DNA from: Owenia fusiformis
Lineage: Eukaryota; Annelida; Polychaeta; Sabellida; Oweniidae
Assembly (NCBI GenBank): GCA_903813345.2
Contig: CAIIXF020000011.1
Location: 29,630,166-29,694,165 of the forward strand
Direction: 5' to 3'
DNA: 64,000 bases
Within the stretch, counting starts at the first letter, position 1. The number at the start of each line of letters is the position of its first letter. Both the position numbers and the translations under genes were made by a program. Under the pieces are notes generated by a model. That model saw nothing but the letters and a program-made list of their open reading frames with translations. It did no database searches and was not told the origin of the DNA. Positions 1-10,318 of the stretch are shown here, one piece after another.

Positions 1-332
1 CAGGGCCTGAGTAACTTATTTCCTGCAAGGACATTTAGCCTAAGTATAATTTTGTAATACTTAGTAGAGATCATGATACTTAGATAGGGTTGTAACTTGT
101 GAAAAGTTACTTTTGTATGGAAATTATTAGATAGATAGATAGTTACTTGTGTTAAGGTTTGCGATAAACCAGATTTAGACAACTTTAATTGTACATTACC
201 TAAGCAGCTAGTTAACCCCCGGGGTTAAACACATTTTGTTAGTTTGTATTATAGCTAGTCAGGAAAAATTTGTTATTTTTTTGTGTACTTAAGCTTGGTG
301 TTGTTAACACCAAAATCATTGGATGGGAGGAG
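1..332 (+). mobile_element. 3' internal end of an upstream retrotransposon copy
   Basis: This stretch matches 6291-6622 by eye without a difference. In the complete copy that segment lies between the Gag-protease stop codon and the 3' LTR. It ends in the purine-rich tract GGATGGGAGGAG (321-332), directly before the LTR start TGTAAC. The window therefore opens inside a second element copy upstream, and that copy uses the LTR at 333-3659 as its 3' LTR. The rest of the copy is outside the window. Confidence 0.85.
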
Positions 333-892
333 TGTAACAAATTTTTACTTTTCAAATTTTCGATTATTTGTAGTCCAGTGCCATTTTATCAGTTTTCTTA
401 CAGTTAACTCAGTAAGAAAGCGTTTTCCAGTTTGGTTGACAAGTAGTATACTTACATGAATGTATGTAACACTAAAAGAGTAGGCAGAATCATGTAAACT
501 GTTCGATTTTGTGAGATTTCTTTTTGCTTTCATTTGTTTACATTTTTCTCACCTTACTATTGAAGAGCTATCTTGACCTACATTCAATTACCAGTTTTTT
601 CGGTCAATTTCGGCATGATTATAGCCAATGATGATTGGTTTATGTTATATTTATTTAGTTTATACATTTATCTTGTTAATTATATACTAAACATGTATTA
701 ATATTACATTAGATAGCACAGATTGTGAGTTCTAAATGAAGCCAGTTATTTAGCACTATTCATATCCTGATTGCATCATAGTAATTGTACACCAGTCTTG
801 TCCTGTCCAGGGGTCTAGGTATTGCATCAGCCCATTAATCACTTGTTAGGTTCGTGTGCAAAACCTAGTACATGTTACATACATGTCTGGGG

Positions 893-900
893 TATAAATA
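893..900 (+). promoter_or_regulatory. LTR core promoter TATA box
   Basis: TATAAATA follows GG and is about 560 bp inside the LTR. A CTCAGCA initiator-like sequence lies about 25 bp downstream (915-921). The same box occurs at 7183-7190 in the right LTR. Its placement splits the LTR into a short U3 and a very long transcribed leader. Confidence 0.6.
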
Positions 901-959
901 GAGACGACCAGGTGACTCAGCAGGCATTTTTCTAGCTGGAACTGAGAAAGGACAGACCT

Positions 960-3350
960 GTGTGCCTCCAGGGATTGATGCTTGATGGACTTAGGCTAAT
1001 TCTACGCATATATCTGATGGACTTAGAAGATTTTCATCACATATATTGAGGGACTTAGATGATTTTACCCTTATGTACCCAGAGGATCTTAGGCATATTC
1101 TACATATACTGAGAGGCACTTAAGAGGAATTAACCTGCGGTATTTAGAGGATATTACCCTGGTATACGTAGAGGATCTTAGGCAGATTCTGGAAACCCGT
1201 TGAGGGACTTTGAGGATTTTACCCAGAGGTATTTCGAGGATCTTGAGACAGATTCAACACACCTGTAGATGGACTTAGCAGATTTTTAGGTAGATGCACT
1301 TAGAGGATATAATCTAGAGGATTATTCGCATATATTGAGGGACTTAGCCAATATTCCCCCAAAGTTGTCTGGAGTTTGATGCCCAGAGGAACTTAGGAAT
1401 ATTCACGCATATATCTGATGGACTTAGAAGATTTTCATCCCACATATTGAGGGACTTGGAGGATATTACCCTGGTATACTTAGAGGATCTTAGGCAGATT
1501 CGACAAACCCATTGAGGGACTTAGAGGATTTTAGCCAGAGGTACTTAGAGGATCTTGGGACAGATTCAACACACCTGTAGAGAGACTGAGTGGATTTTAG
1601 GTAGAGGTATACTTAGAGGCATACCTGTAGATGGACTTAGCAGATTTTAGGTTGATGCACTTAGAGGATATAACCTTGAGGGACTTAGCCAATATTCACA
1701 ATAGTTGCCTGGAGTTTGATGCCCAGAGGAACTTAAGGAATATTCACGCATATATTGAGGGACTTAGTCAATATTCACCAAAGTTGCCTGGAGTTTGATG
1801 CCCAGAGGAACTTCGTAGATCTCATACATCCATAAGTTGATGGACTTAGAATATTCCCTGCTGGCTAGAGGAACTTTGTAGATTTCCTATATCTATAACT
1901 TGGTGGACTTAGAATATTACCAACTTGAGGGACTTAGAATATTCATCTCTACCTAGAGGAACTTTGTAGATTTCACACATCTACAACTTGATGGACTTAG
2001 AATATTCGTCAACTTGATGGACTTAGAATATTTGCCAGCTTGAGGGACTTAGAATATTCATCTCTACCTAGAGGAACTTTGTAGATTTCACACATCTATA
2101 ACTTGATGGACTTAGAATATTCATCTCTACCTAGAGGAACTTTTGTAGATTTCACACATCTATAACTTGATGGACTTAGAATATTTGCCAGCTTGAGGGA
2201 CTTAGAATATTCATCTCTACCTAGAGGAACTTTGTAGATTTCACACATCTATAACTTGATGGACTTAGAATATTCATCTCTACCTAGAGGAACTTTTGTA
2301 GATTTCACACATCTATAACTTGATGGACTTAGAATATTCGTCAACTTGATGGACTTAGAATATTCGCCAGCTTGAGGGACTTAGAATATTCATCGCTGGC
2401 TAGAGGAACTTTGTAGATTTCCTACATCTACAACTTGAACTTAGAATAATACCAGCTTGAGGGACTTAGAATATTCATCGCTGGCTAGAGAAACTTTGTA
2501 GATTTCACACATCTACAACTTGATGGACTTAGAATATTCGTCAACTTGATGGACTTAGAATATTTGCCAGCTTGAGGGACTTAGAATATTCATCTTTACC
2601 TAGAGGAACTTTTGTAGATTTCACACATCTATAACTTGATGGACTTAGAATATTCGTCAACTTGATGGACTTGGAATATTCACCAGCTTGAGGGACTTAG
2701 AATATTCATTGCTGATTAGAGGAACTTTGTAGATTTCCTATATCTATAACTTGGTGGACTTAGAATATTACCAACTTGAGGGACTTAGAATATTCATCTC
2801 TACCTAGAGGAACTTTGTAGATTTCACACATCTACAACTTGATGGACTTAGAATATTCGTCAACTTGATGGACTTAGAATATTTGCCAGCTTGAGAGACT
2901 TAGAATATTCATCTCTACCTCGAGGAACTTTGTAGATTTCACACATCTATAACTTGATGGACTTAGAATATTCGCCAGCTTGATGGACTTAGAATATTCA
3001 TCTCTACCTAGAGGAACTTTTGTAGATTTCACACATCTATAACTTGATGGACTTGGAATATTCACCAGCTTGAGGGACTTAGAATATTCATTGCTGATTA
3101 GAGGAACTTTGTAGATTTCCTATATCTATAACTTGGTGGACTTAGAATATTTGCCAGCTTGAGGGACTTAGAATATTCATCTCTACCTAGAGGAACTTTG
3201 TAGATTTCCTACATCTACAACTTGATGAACTTAGAATATTCATCGCTGATTAGAGGAACTTTGTAGAATTCCTACATCTTCAGTTTGATAGACTTAGAAT
3301 ATTCACAACTCATTTGATGAACTTAGATATCTTCAACTTGGTGGACTTAG
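960..3350. repeat. Minisatellite inside the left LTR
   Basis: Short units of about 20-25 bp with the core GGACTTAG and a following AATATT alternate with a roughly 45-bp block containing GAGGAACTTTGTAGATTTC. The first 850 bp are irregular (GAGGATCTTAGGCAGATTC variants). From about 1800 onward the array is regular with higher-order units near 115 bp. The matching array in the right LTR runs from about 7250 to 10010. It lacks one 115-bp higher-order unit (2884-2998 here), as expected of slippage or unequal exchange. Confidence 0.85.
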
Positions 3351-3660
3351 AATATGCATCGCTCAGCTGATGAAAAACTATATTAGTGATGAACACTTTT
3401 ATATATAGATAAATATACAAGTATAATTGCATAAAGGACTTATAATTAGTACCTCTGAAACTGAAACTTAGTATCAATTGTCGATTTGTGTTGTATTATT
3501 TTGAGGCGGATGAAGCCAGAATATATGTTGTTAATTTTATATTAAATATTGTGTCTTTTTATTCATGCGTACATTTAACGTGTACCAAGTATCCTACGAA
3601 GTAACCTGGTCTGATTAATAACAACATCCACACTACCACAAATTAGGCCAGACGTTACAC

Positions 3661-3679
3661 TGGTGGCAGCGGTGGGATT
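3661..3679 (+). promoter_or_regulatory. Primer-binding site, tRNA-Leu type
   Basis: TGGTGGCAGCGGTGGGATT starts one base after the LTR. It is complementary to a tRNA 3' end of the form AATCCCACCGCTGCCACCA, which I recognise as a metazoan leucine tRNA end including CCA. This fits minus-strand priming by tRNA-Leu in a Ty3/gypsy-like element and fixes the LTR boundary. Confidence 0.8.
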
Positions 3680-3726
3680 GTGTGAATTTCAAGATACAAT
3701 ATTAGAATTGACGTCATATTAAGAGT

Positions 3727-6282
3727 ATGGAAAAAGAGCCGGATCTTCAACCTCCTCCAGTTGTGGAGAACATGACGGATAGGGATCCTGAGACAACAAT
3801 GTTTCTGAAGACAGACAGTATTGAACAAGATAACCCCAGAGCGGGTGATGATGCTATACCAGTGCAAAGAGAAGAAGTGAGACAACATGAGTCCCCTGAG
3901 ATGTTTACATCAAGTACAGGAGCAAGGATGAAAAGTAAAGAGGGGGAAGCTAAGGACATTGGTTCCCCTAGTCTTTGGAGTATAGGGTATAATTATTTTA
4001 CAGAGAGAGAGTTGGAAAATACCCAACCTCCCATTAGTAGGTATATAGGAAACCCCCAGAGACAGCGAAGATTACCCTTAACCCCTACCTTAACAGACAG
4101 ACAATTAACAAGAAAAGACTTGAGCATTGTTGAAGAGAAAGTTGAGGCAAAGATGTCAACTATGAATGACACTATAGTCTGTATGGGAATACAGATACAG
4201 AAATTAGCCGAGACTCAACAGAGATGCATGACACAAGTGGTTGAGACCCAGAAGAGCCTCATGATAGGAATGACTGAGTCTCAGAAGACCCAGATCCATA
4301 ATTTAAATCTGATTGCAGAACAAGTTGAAAAGGGCAGAAGTTATCTAGAGGAGCAATTAAAAGAAGTGAAGGATCGGGTGAAGAATTTCGAAGAGATTAT
4401 GGAACAATCAATTGTGGAAAAACTTCAAAGCAGTAGTGATGGTGGTGTAGGAGAGAAACAAGCTGATTTCAGAGGTGCTCAAAACTTTTCTCAGTATCCT
4501 GGCCAGCAAGTGAAGAATACTGAAGACCTACAGGAAGAGTTGATTCCTAGTCTGAGGAGAATTGATACCACAGAAAAAGCGGAGAGCACGATTGATTCAA
4601 ATCTCTCCTCTGAACTTATAAAGATGTGTTCCAAATTATGTGACAAAATTTCAAAGGAAACTACAGAGAAATCGAGTAAAAGTAGGATTAAACCGGATGT
4701 ATACAATGGGACTACACCATGGCAGGACTATAGAGCCTACTTTGAAATTTGTGCTGAGGCAAATAAATGGACGGAAGAAGACAAGAGACAATTCTTGGCT
4801 ACAAGCCTCCGTGGCCCTGCACAGCAAATGGTTCTGGAGATGGACCAAGATTATGGCTATGAGCAACTTCTGCTGGCTTTAGAAAAACGCTTTGGTCCTG
4901 GGGGCAAGGCCGAAGTTTACGAGGCTGAGCTGGTAGGTCGAATTCGTATGCCCAAAGAAACCTTGCAAAGTTTAGGCCAAGATATAAGAAGGCTTACATC
5001 CTTGGCTTACCCAGAAATGAGTCGAGCAGCACAAGATCGGCTGGCCAGACGTAGCTTCGAACAGGCTATACTTGAGGAGGATATAAGACGGGCTATACAT
5101 GCTAAGGAATGCAACACACTTGACAAGGCTATTGAAGTAGCCCTTAAAGAGGAATCTTACCTTGAATCTGAGAGAATGAGGAAAGGTCAAAAACCGAAAT
5201 TCAGCCGTATAAGCGCCCTTGAGGATAAAGACGATGAACTGCGAAAGCTTGTCAAACTAGTAGAAGAAATGAAAATTGACACGCAAAAAAGTATACAAGC
5301 AGAGTGTAGTCGAAACTTAGAAAGAATGATTGAGTTACTGGCCAAAAAGACTGATCCTGAGACTACTGATCAACCTATTAAAAGATTTAAGTGTTTTTAT
5401 TGTAATAAGGTTGGTCACAAAATAGCAGATTGTTACTCAAGAAAACATGCAGAAGAGCAGACTAAAGAAACCTCAGAGAAATCTAGCCAAGTAGCAACTG
5501 TGAGATTCCAATCGTTACAGGGGAAAAATGTAAAGTTCTTCAAAGACACTCAGAAGATAGTTGCCCATGGGAGAGAATGTGACATAGATGTTGCATTTTT
5601 GGTTGACTCTGGGGCAGTTAGCACTATCATTAGTTCAGAGGTTTACCGAAAGATACCTGAACAAAAAAGACCCAAGATGGAGCCACCAAAGAAGGTCATT
5701 GTACAAGCTGGTGGAGAACCTTTGGGAGTAAAAGGCCTTATACAAACAGGTGTTAGTATTGATAATCATGAAGAAACGTTAACTGTAGTGGTGGCAGACA
5801 TTCAGTTCGATGGAATTTTGGGTACTGATTACTTGGCTGCTTCCAGTGCCATATTAGACTATGGTCATGGTACAATGACTATGGGACCAGAGAATTCACA
5901 TATTGCACCTGTACGAGCCCTTGAAGTAGCAATGTCCAATGACCAACACAGAAGAATCGAAGACAGATGGTTTGCTAGGCCAGAACCTACAAGAGAAAAT
6001 TCCAAACCACAAAGATCACCTAAGAGAGTGACCTTAGACAAAGCAGATAGTTCCCAGTTTGGAGGACAGAGATATACCAGGAGCAAGATATTGAGCAAAG
6101 ATACCAGGCAGAGAGTAGGTTACGACCATAATCCTTCCAGTAATGTGTGTGTAACCAGTTCGTGTCCAGTTAAAGTGCCACGAGCACGAGTTTATAGGGG
6201 AAGGTATCACAGGACTCGACAAGGAAGTGACACAGATAGTGGTTGGCAAAACTATCATTATTCTCAGACCATGAAACACTAG
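3727..6282 (+). CDS. Gag-protease polyprotein of a pol-less LTR retrotransposon
   Basis: This single 851-codon ORF begins 48 bases after the primer-binding site. Residues about 105-240 are charged and glutamine-rich and look coiled-coil. Residues about 322-490 resemble a retrotransposon Gag domain (KPDVYNGTTPWQDY followed by helical, charged sequence). A CCHC zinc knuckle begins at Cys556 (CFYCNKVGHKIADC). A retropepsin-like aspartic protease follows, with DSGA at 627-630 and the distal ILGTDYL at 697-703. The C-terminal 130 residues are basic and serine-rich. No reverse transcriptase, RNase H, integrase or envelope follows; only 340 bp separate the stop from the 3' LTR. The intact frame and unmutated motifs suggest recent selection or recent insertion. 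The element could make particles but would need polymerase and integrase in trans. Confidence 0.88.
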   Translation: MEKEPDLQPPPVVENMTDRDPETTMFLKTDSIEQDNPRAGDDAIPVQREEVRQHESPEMFTSSTGARMKSKEGEAKDIGSPSLWSIGYNYFTERELENTQPPISRYIGNPQRQRRLPLTPTLTDRQLTRKDLSIVEEKVEAKMSTMNDTIVCMGIQIQKLAETQQRCMTQVVETQKSLMIGMTESQKTQIHNLNLIAEQVEKGRSYLEEQLKEVKDRVKNFEEIMEQSIVEKLQSSSDGGVGEKQADFRGAQNFSQYPGQQVKNTEDLQEELIPSLRRIDTTEKAESTIDSNLSSELIKMCSKLCDKISKETTEKSSKSRIKPDVYNGTTPWQDYRAYFEICAEANKWTEEDKRQFLATSLRGPAQQMVLEMDQDYGYEQLLLALEKRFGPGGKAEVYEAELVGRIRMPKETLQSLGQDIRRLTSLAYPEMSRAAQDRLARRSFEQAILEEDIRRAIHAKECNTLDKAIEVALKEESYLESERMRKGQKPKFSRISALEDKDDELRKLVKLVEEMKIDTQKSIQAECSRNLERMIELLAKKTDPETTDQPIKRFKCFYCNKVGHKIADCYSRKHAEEQTKETSEKSSQVATVRFQSLQGKNVKFFKDTQKIVAHGRECDIDVAFLVDSGAVSTIISSEVYRKIPEQKRPKMEPPKKVIVQAGGEPLGVKGLIQTGVSIDNHEETLTVVVADIQFDGILGTDYLAASSAILDYGHGTMTMGPENSHIAPVRALEVAMSNDQHRRIEDRWFARPEPTRENSKPQRSPKRVTLDKADSSQFGGQRYTRSKILSKDTRQRVGYDHNPSSNVCVTSSCPVKVPRARVYRGRYHRTRQGSDTDSGWQNYHYSQTMKH

Positions 6283-6622
6283 CTTGAGTGCAGGGCCTGA
6301 GTAACTTATTTCCTGCAAGGACATTTAGCCTAAGTATAATTTTGTAATACTTAGTAGAGATCATGATACTTAGATAGGGTTGTAACTTGTGAAAAGTTAC
6401 TTTTGTATGGAAATTATTAGATAGATAGATAGTTACTTGTGTTAAGGTTTGCGATAAACCAGATTTAGACAACTTTAATTGTACATTACCTAAGCAGCTA
6501 GTTAACCCCCGGGGTTAAACACATTTTGTTAGTTTGTATTATAGCTAGTCAGGAAAAATTTGTTATTTTTTTGTGTACTTAAGCTTGGTGTTGTTAACAC
6601 CAAAATCATTGGATGGGAGGAG
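6283..6622 (+). mobile_element. Internal 3' non-coding region and polypurine tract
   Basis: This 340-bp segment lies between the Gag-protease stop and the right LTR and has no long ORF. It ends with GGATGGGAGGAG (6611-6622), the likely plus-strand primer, directly before TGTAAC. Where a gypsy element would have about 3 kb of pol, there is only this segment. Confidence 0.75.
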
Positions 6623-9600
6623 TGTAACAAATTTTTACTTTTCAAATTTTCGATTATTTGTAGTCCAGTGCCATTTTATCAGTTTTCTTACAGTTAACTC
6701 AGTAAGAAAGCGTTTTCCAGTTTGGTTGACAAGTAGTATACTTACATGAATGTATGTAACACTAAAAGAGTAGGCAGAATCATGTAAACTGTTCGATTTT
6801 GTGAGATTTCTTTTTGCTTTCATTTGTTTACATTTTTCTCACCTTACTATTGAAGAGCTATCTTGACCTACATTCAATTACCAGTTTTTTCGGTCAATTT
6901 CGGCATGATTATAGCCAATGATGATTGGTTTATGTTATATTTATTTAGTTTATACATTTATCTTGTTAATTATATACTAAACATGTATTAATATTACATT
7001 AGATAGCACAGATTGTGAGTTCTAAATGAAGCCAGTTATTTAGCACTATTCATATCCTGATTGCATCATAGTAATTGTACACCAGTCTTGTCCTGTCCAG
7101 GGGTCTAGGTATTGCATCAGCCCATTAATCACTTGTTAGGTTCGTGTGCAAAACCTAGTACATGTTACATACATGTCTGGGGTATAAATAGAGACGACCA
7201 GGTGACTCAGCAGGCATTTTTCTAGCTGGAACTGAGAAAGGACAGACCTGTGTGCCTCCAGGGATTGATGCTTGATGGACTTAGGCTAATTCTACGCATA
7301 TATCTGATGGACTTAGAAGATTTTCATCACATATATTGAGGGACTTAGATGATTTTACCCTTATGTACCCAGAGGATCTTAGGCATATTCTACATATACT
7401 GAGAGGCACTTAAGAGGAATTAACCTGCGGTATTTAGAGGATATTACCCTGGTATACGTAGAGGATCTTAGGCAGATTCTGGAAACCCGTTGAGGGACTT
7501 TGAGGATTTTACCCAGAGGTATTTCGAGGATCTTGAGACAGATTCAACACACCTGTAGATGGACTTAGCAGATTTTTAGGTAGATGCACTTAGAGGATAT
7601 AATCTAGAGGATTATTCGCATATATTGAGGGACTTAGCCAATATTCCCCCAAAGTTGTCTGGAGTTTGATGCCCAGAGGAACTTAGGAATATTCACGCAT
7701 ATATCTGATGGACTTAGAAGATTTTCATCCCACATATTGAGGGACTTGGAGGATATTACCCTGGTATACTTAGAGGATCTTAGGCAGATTCGACAAACCC
7801 ATTGAGGGACTTAGAGGATTTTAGCCAGAGGTACTTAGAGGATCTTGGGACAGATTCAACACACCTGTAGAGAGACTGAGTGGATTTTAGGTAGAGGTAT
7901 ACTTAGAGGCATACCTGTAGATGGACTTAGCAGATTTTAGGTTGATGCACTTAGAGGATATAACCTTGAGGGACTTAGCCAATATTCACAATAGTTGCCT
8001 GGAGTTTGATGCCCAGAGGAACTTAAGGAATATTCACGCATATATTGAGGGACTTAGTCAATATTCACCAAAGTTGCCTGGAGTTTGATGCCCAGAGGAA
8101 CTTCGTAGATCTCATACATCCATAAGTTGATGGACTTAGAATATTCCCTGCTGGCTAGAGGAACTTTGTAGATTTCCTATATCTATAACTTGGTGGACTT
8201 AGAATATTACCAACTTGAGGGACTTAGAATATTCATCTCTACCTAGAGGAACTTTGTAGATTTCACACATCTACAACTTGATGGACTTAGAATATTCGTC
8301 AACTTGATGGACTTAGAATATTTGCCAGCTTGAGGGACTTAGAATATTCATCTCTACCTAGAGGAACTTTGTAGATTTCACACATCTATAACTTGATGGA
8401 CTTAGAATATTCATCTCTACCTAGAGGAACTTTTGTAGATTTCACACATCTATAACTTGATGGACTTAGAATATTTGCCAGCTTGAGGGACTTAGAATAT
8501 TCATCTCTACCTAGAGGAACTTTGTAGATTTCACACATCTATAACTTGATGGACTTAGAATATTCATCTCTACCTAGAGGAACTTTTGTAGATTTCACAC
8601 ATCTATAACTTGATGGACTTAGAATATTCGTCAACTTGATGGACTTAGAATATTCGCCAGCTTGAGGGACTTAGAATATTCATCGCTGGCTAGAGGAACT
8701 TTGTAGATTTCCTACATCTACAACTTGAACTTAGAATAATACCAGCTTGAGGGACTTAGAATATTCATCGCTGGCTAGAGAAACTTTGTAGATTTCACAC
8801 ATCTACAACTTGATGGACTTAGAATATTCGTCAACTTGATGGACTTAGAATATTTGCCAGCTTGAGGGACTTAGAATATTCATCTTTACCTAGAGGAACT
8901 TTTCATATCCAGCAATCGTAATGTTAAATCGGACATCACCTTATCTCCTAACTGGTACTATTACAGAGATTTCGTATCAACACTTTAGTCTACTAAATTT
9001 TTGTTTAAAACTCATACATGTGAGCGTTAATGCAGGGGCATTTCATACAGCCTATAAACACCGCCCTTTCATTAAATGTGTTTTCTGGTTTCCTTAATTT
9101 CGCCAATTTCTTAAGAAATTGATGGAAAATTTGAAGATTATATGATCAGACACATAAATATGGCATATACCACGTAAGTTTCTCATATTTAGTTGTTGTT
9201 TTTTAGTTGCTGTTTTTTGTTGAACCATATATTACGTACATGGATAACGTATTTTATTTACAAGTAGGCTGCATCTTGTATTAGACCAACATAGCATCAA
9301 GTTTCACTAGAGCTGCTAAGAACACTTCTTATCAGATGTGTTGACAGCTCTCCTGATAAAGAAAGTGACCGGAGATTTCTGGATTTGGTAGATTTCACAC
9401 ATCTATAACTTGATGGACTTAGAATATTCGTCAACTTGATGGACTTGGAATATTCACCAGCTTGAGGGACTTAGAATATTCATTGCTGATTAGAGGAACT
9501 TTGTAGATTTCCTATATCTATAACTTGGTGGACTTAGAATATTACCAACTTGAGGGACTTAGAATATTCATCTCTACCTAGAGGAACTTTGTAGATTTCA

Positions 9601-10318
9601 CACATCTACAACTTGATGGACTTAGAATATTCGTCAACTTGATGGACTTAGAATATTCATCTCTACCTAGAGGAACTTTTGTAGATTTCACACATCTATA
9701 ACTTGATGGACTTGGAATATTCACCAGCTTGAGGGACTTAGAATATTCATTGCTGATTAGAGGAACTTTGTAGATTTCCTATATCTATAACTTGGTGGAC
9801 TTAGAATATTTGCCAGCTTGAGGGACTTAGAATATTCATCTCTACCTAGAGGAACTTTGTAGATTTCCTACATCTACAACTTGATGAACTTAGAATATTC
9901 ATCGCTGATTAGAGGAACTTTGTAGAATTCCTACATCTTCAGTTTGATAGACTTAGAATATTCACAACTCATTTGATGAACTTAGATATCTTCAACTTGG
10001 TGGACTTAGAATATGCATCGCTCAGCTGATGAAAAACTATATTAGTGATGAACACTTTTATATATAGATAAATATACAAGTATAATTGCATAAAGGACTT
10101 ATAATTAGTACCTCTGAAACTGAAACTTAGTATCAATTGTCGATTTGTGTTGTATTATTTTGAGGCGGATGAAGCCAGAATATATGTTGTTAATTTTATA
10201 TTAAATATTGTGTCTTTTTATTCATGCGTACATTTAACGTGTACCAAGTATCCTACGAAGTAACCTGGTCTGATTAATAACAACATCCACACTACCACAA
10301 ATTAGGCCAGACGTTACA
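6623..10318 (+). mobile_element. Giant LTR, right copy (3,696 bp)
   Basis: It starts TGTAAC and ends GTTACA like the left LTR. I found no substitution in the segments I aligned. The two copies differ by a 484-bp insertion here (8904-9387) and by loss of one 115-bp minisatellite unit relative to left-LTR positions 2884-2998. These two events account exactly for the length difference of 369 bp. Flanking host DNA begins at 10319. The matching target duplication would lie upstream of the window. Confidence 0.9.
8904..9387. mobile_element. 484-bp insertion within the right LTR
   Basis: The insertion interrupts GAACTTTT|GTAGATTT, whose uninterrupted form is in the left LTR at 2606-2621. Its ends form a weak inverted repeat: CATATCCAGCAATC at the left, and CAAATCCAGAAATC on the reverse strand of the right end. 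No clear target duplication is visible and there is no ORF. It may be a small non-autonomous DNA transposon. Capture of filler DNA is the alternative. Confidence 0.6.

Larger units (their letters stand above)
333..3659 (+). mobile_element. Giant LTR, left or shared copy (3,327 bp)
   Basis: The LTR opens TGTAAC and closes GTTACA, a 6-bp terminal inverted repeat. A purine tract (321-332) lies immediately before it and a primer-binding site one base after it. A TATA box (GGTATAAATA, 891-900) predicts transcription start near 920. Everything from about 960 to 3350 is a minisatellite built on GGACTTAGAATATTC and GAGGAACTTTGTAGATTTC. The only poly(A)-like hexamer seen after the TATA box is ATTAAA at 3541-3546. 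If it is used, R would be about 2.6 kb and U5 about 100 bp. The LTR is longer than the internal region of its own element. Its sequence matches the right LTR apart from two indels. Confidence 0.9.

Noticed and set aside
345-533. 62-codon minus-strand ORF, repeated exactly at 6635-6823
   Set aside because: It lies in the U3 part of both LTRs, so the repetition is explained by the LTR duplication. No domain or splice context supports it.
2874-3065. Minus-strand ORF in the left LTR with repeated SPSSYRCVKSTK
   Set aside because: It is a by-product of the LTR minisatellite with no matching frame in the deleted right-LTR copy.
3727-6282. Complete retrovirus or envelope-bearing element
   Set aside because: Only Gag and protease motifs are present; there is no reverse transcriptase, integrase or envelope in the 340 bp that follow.
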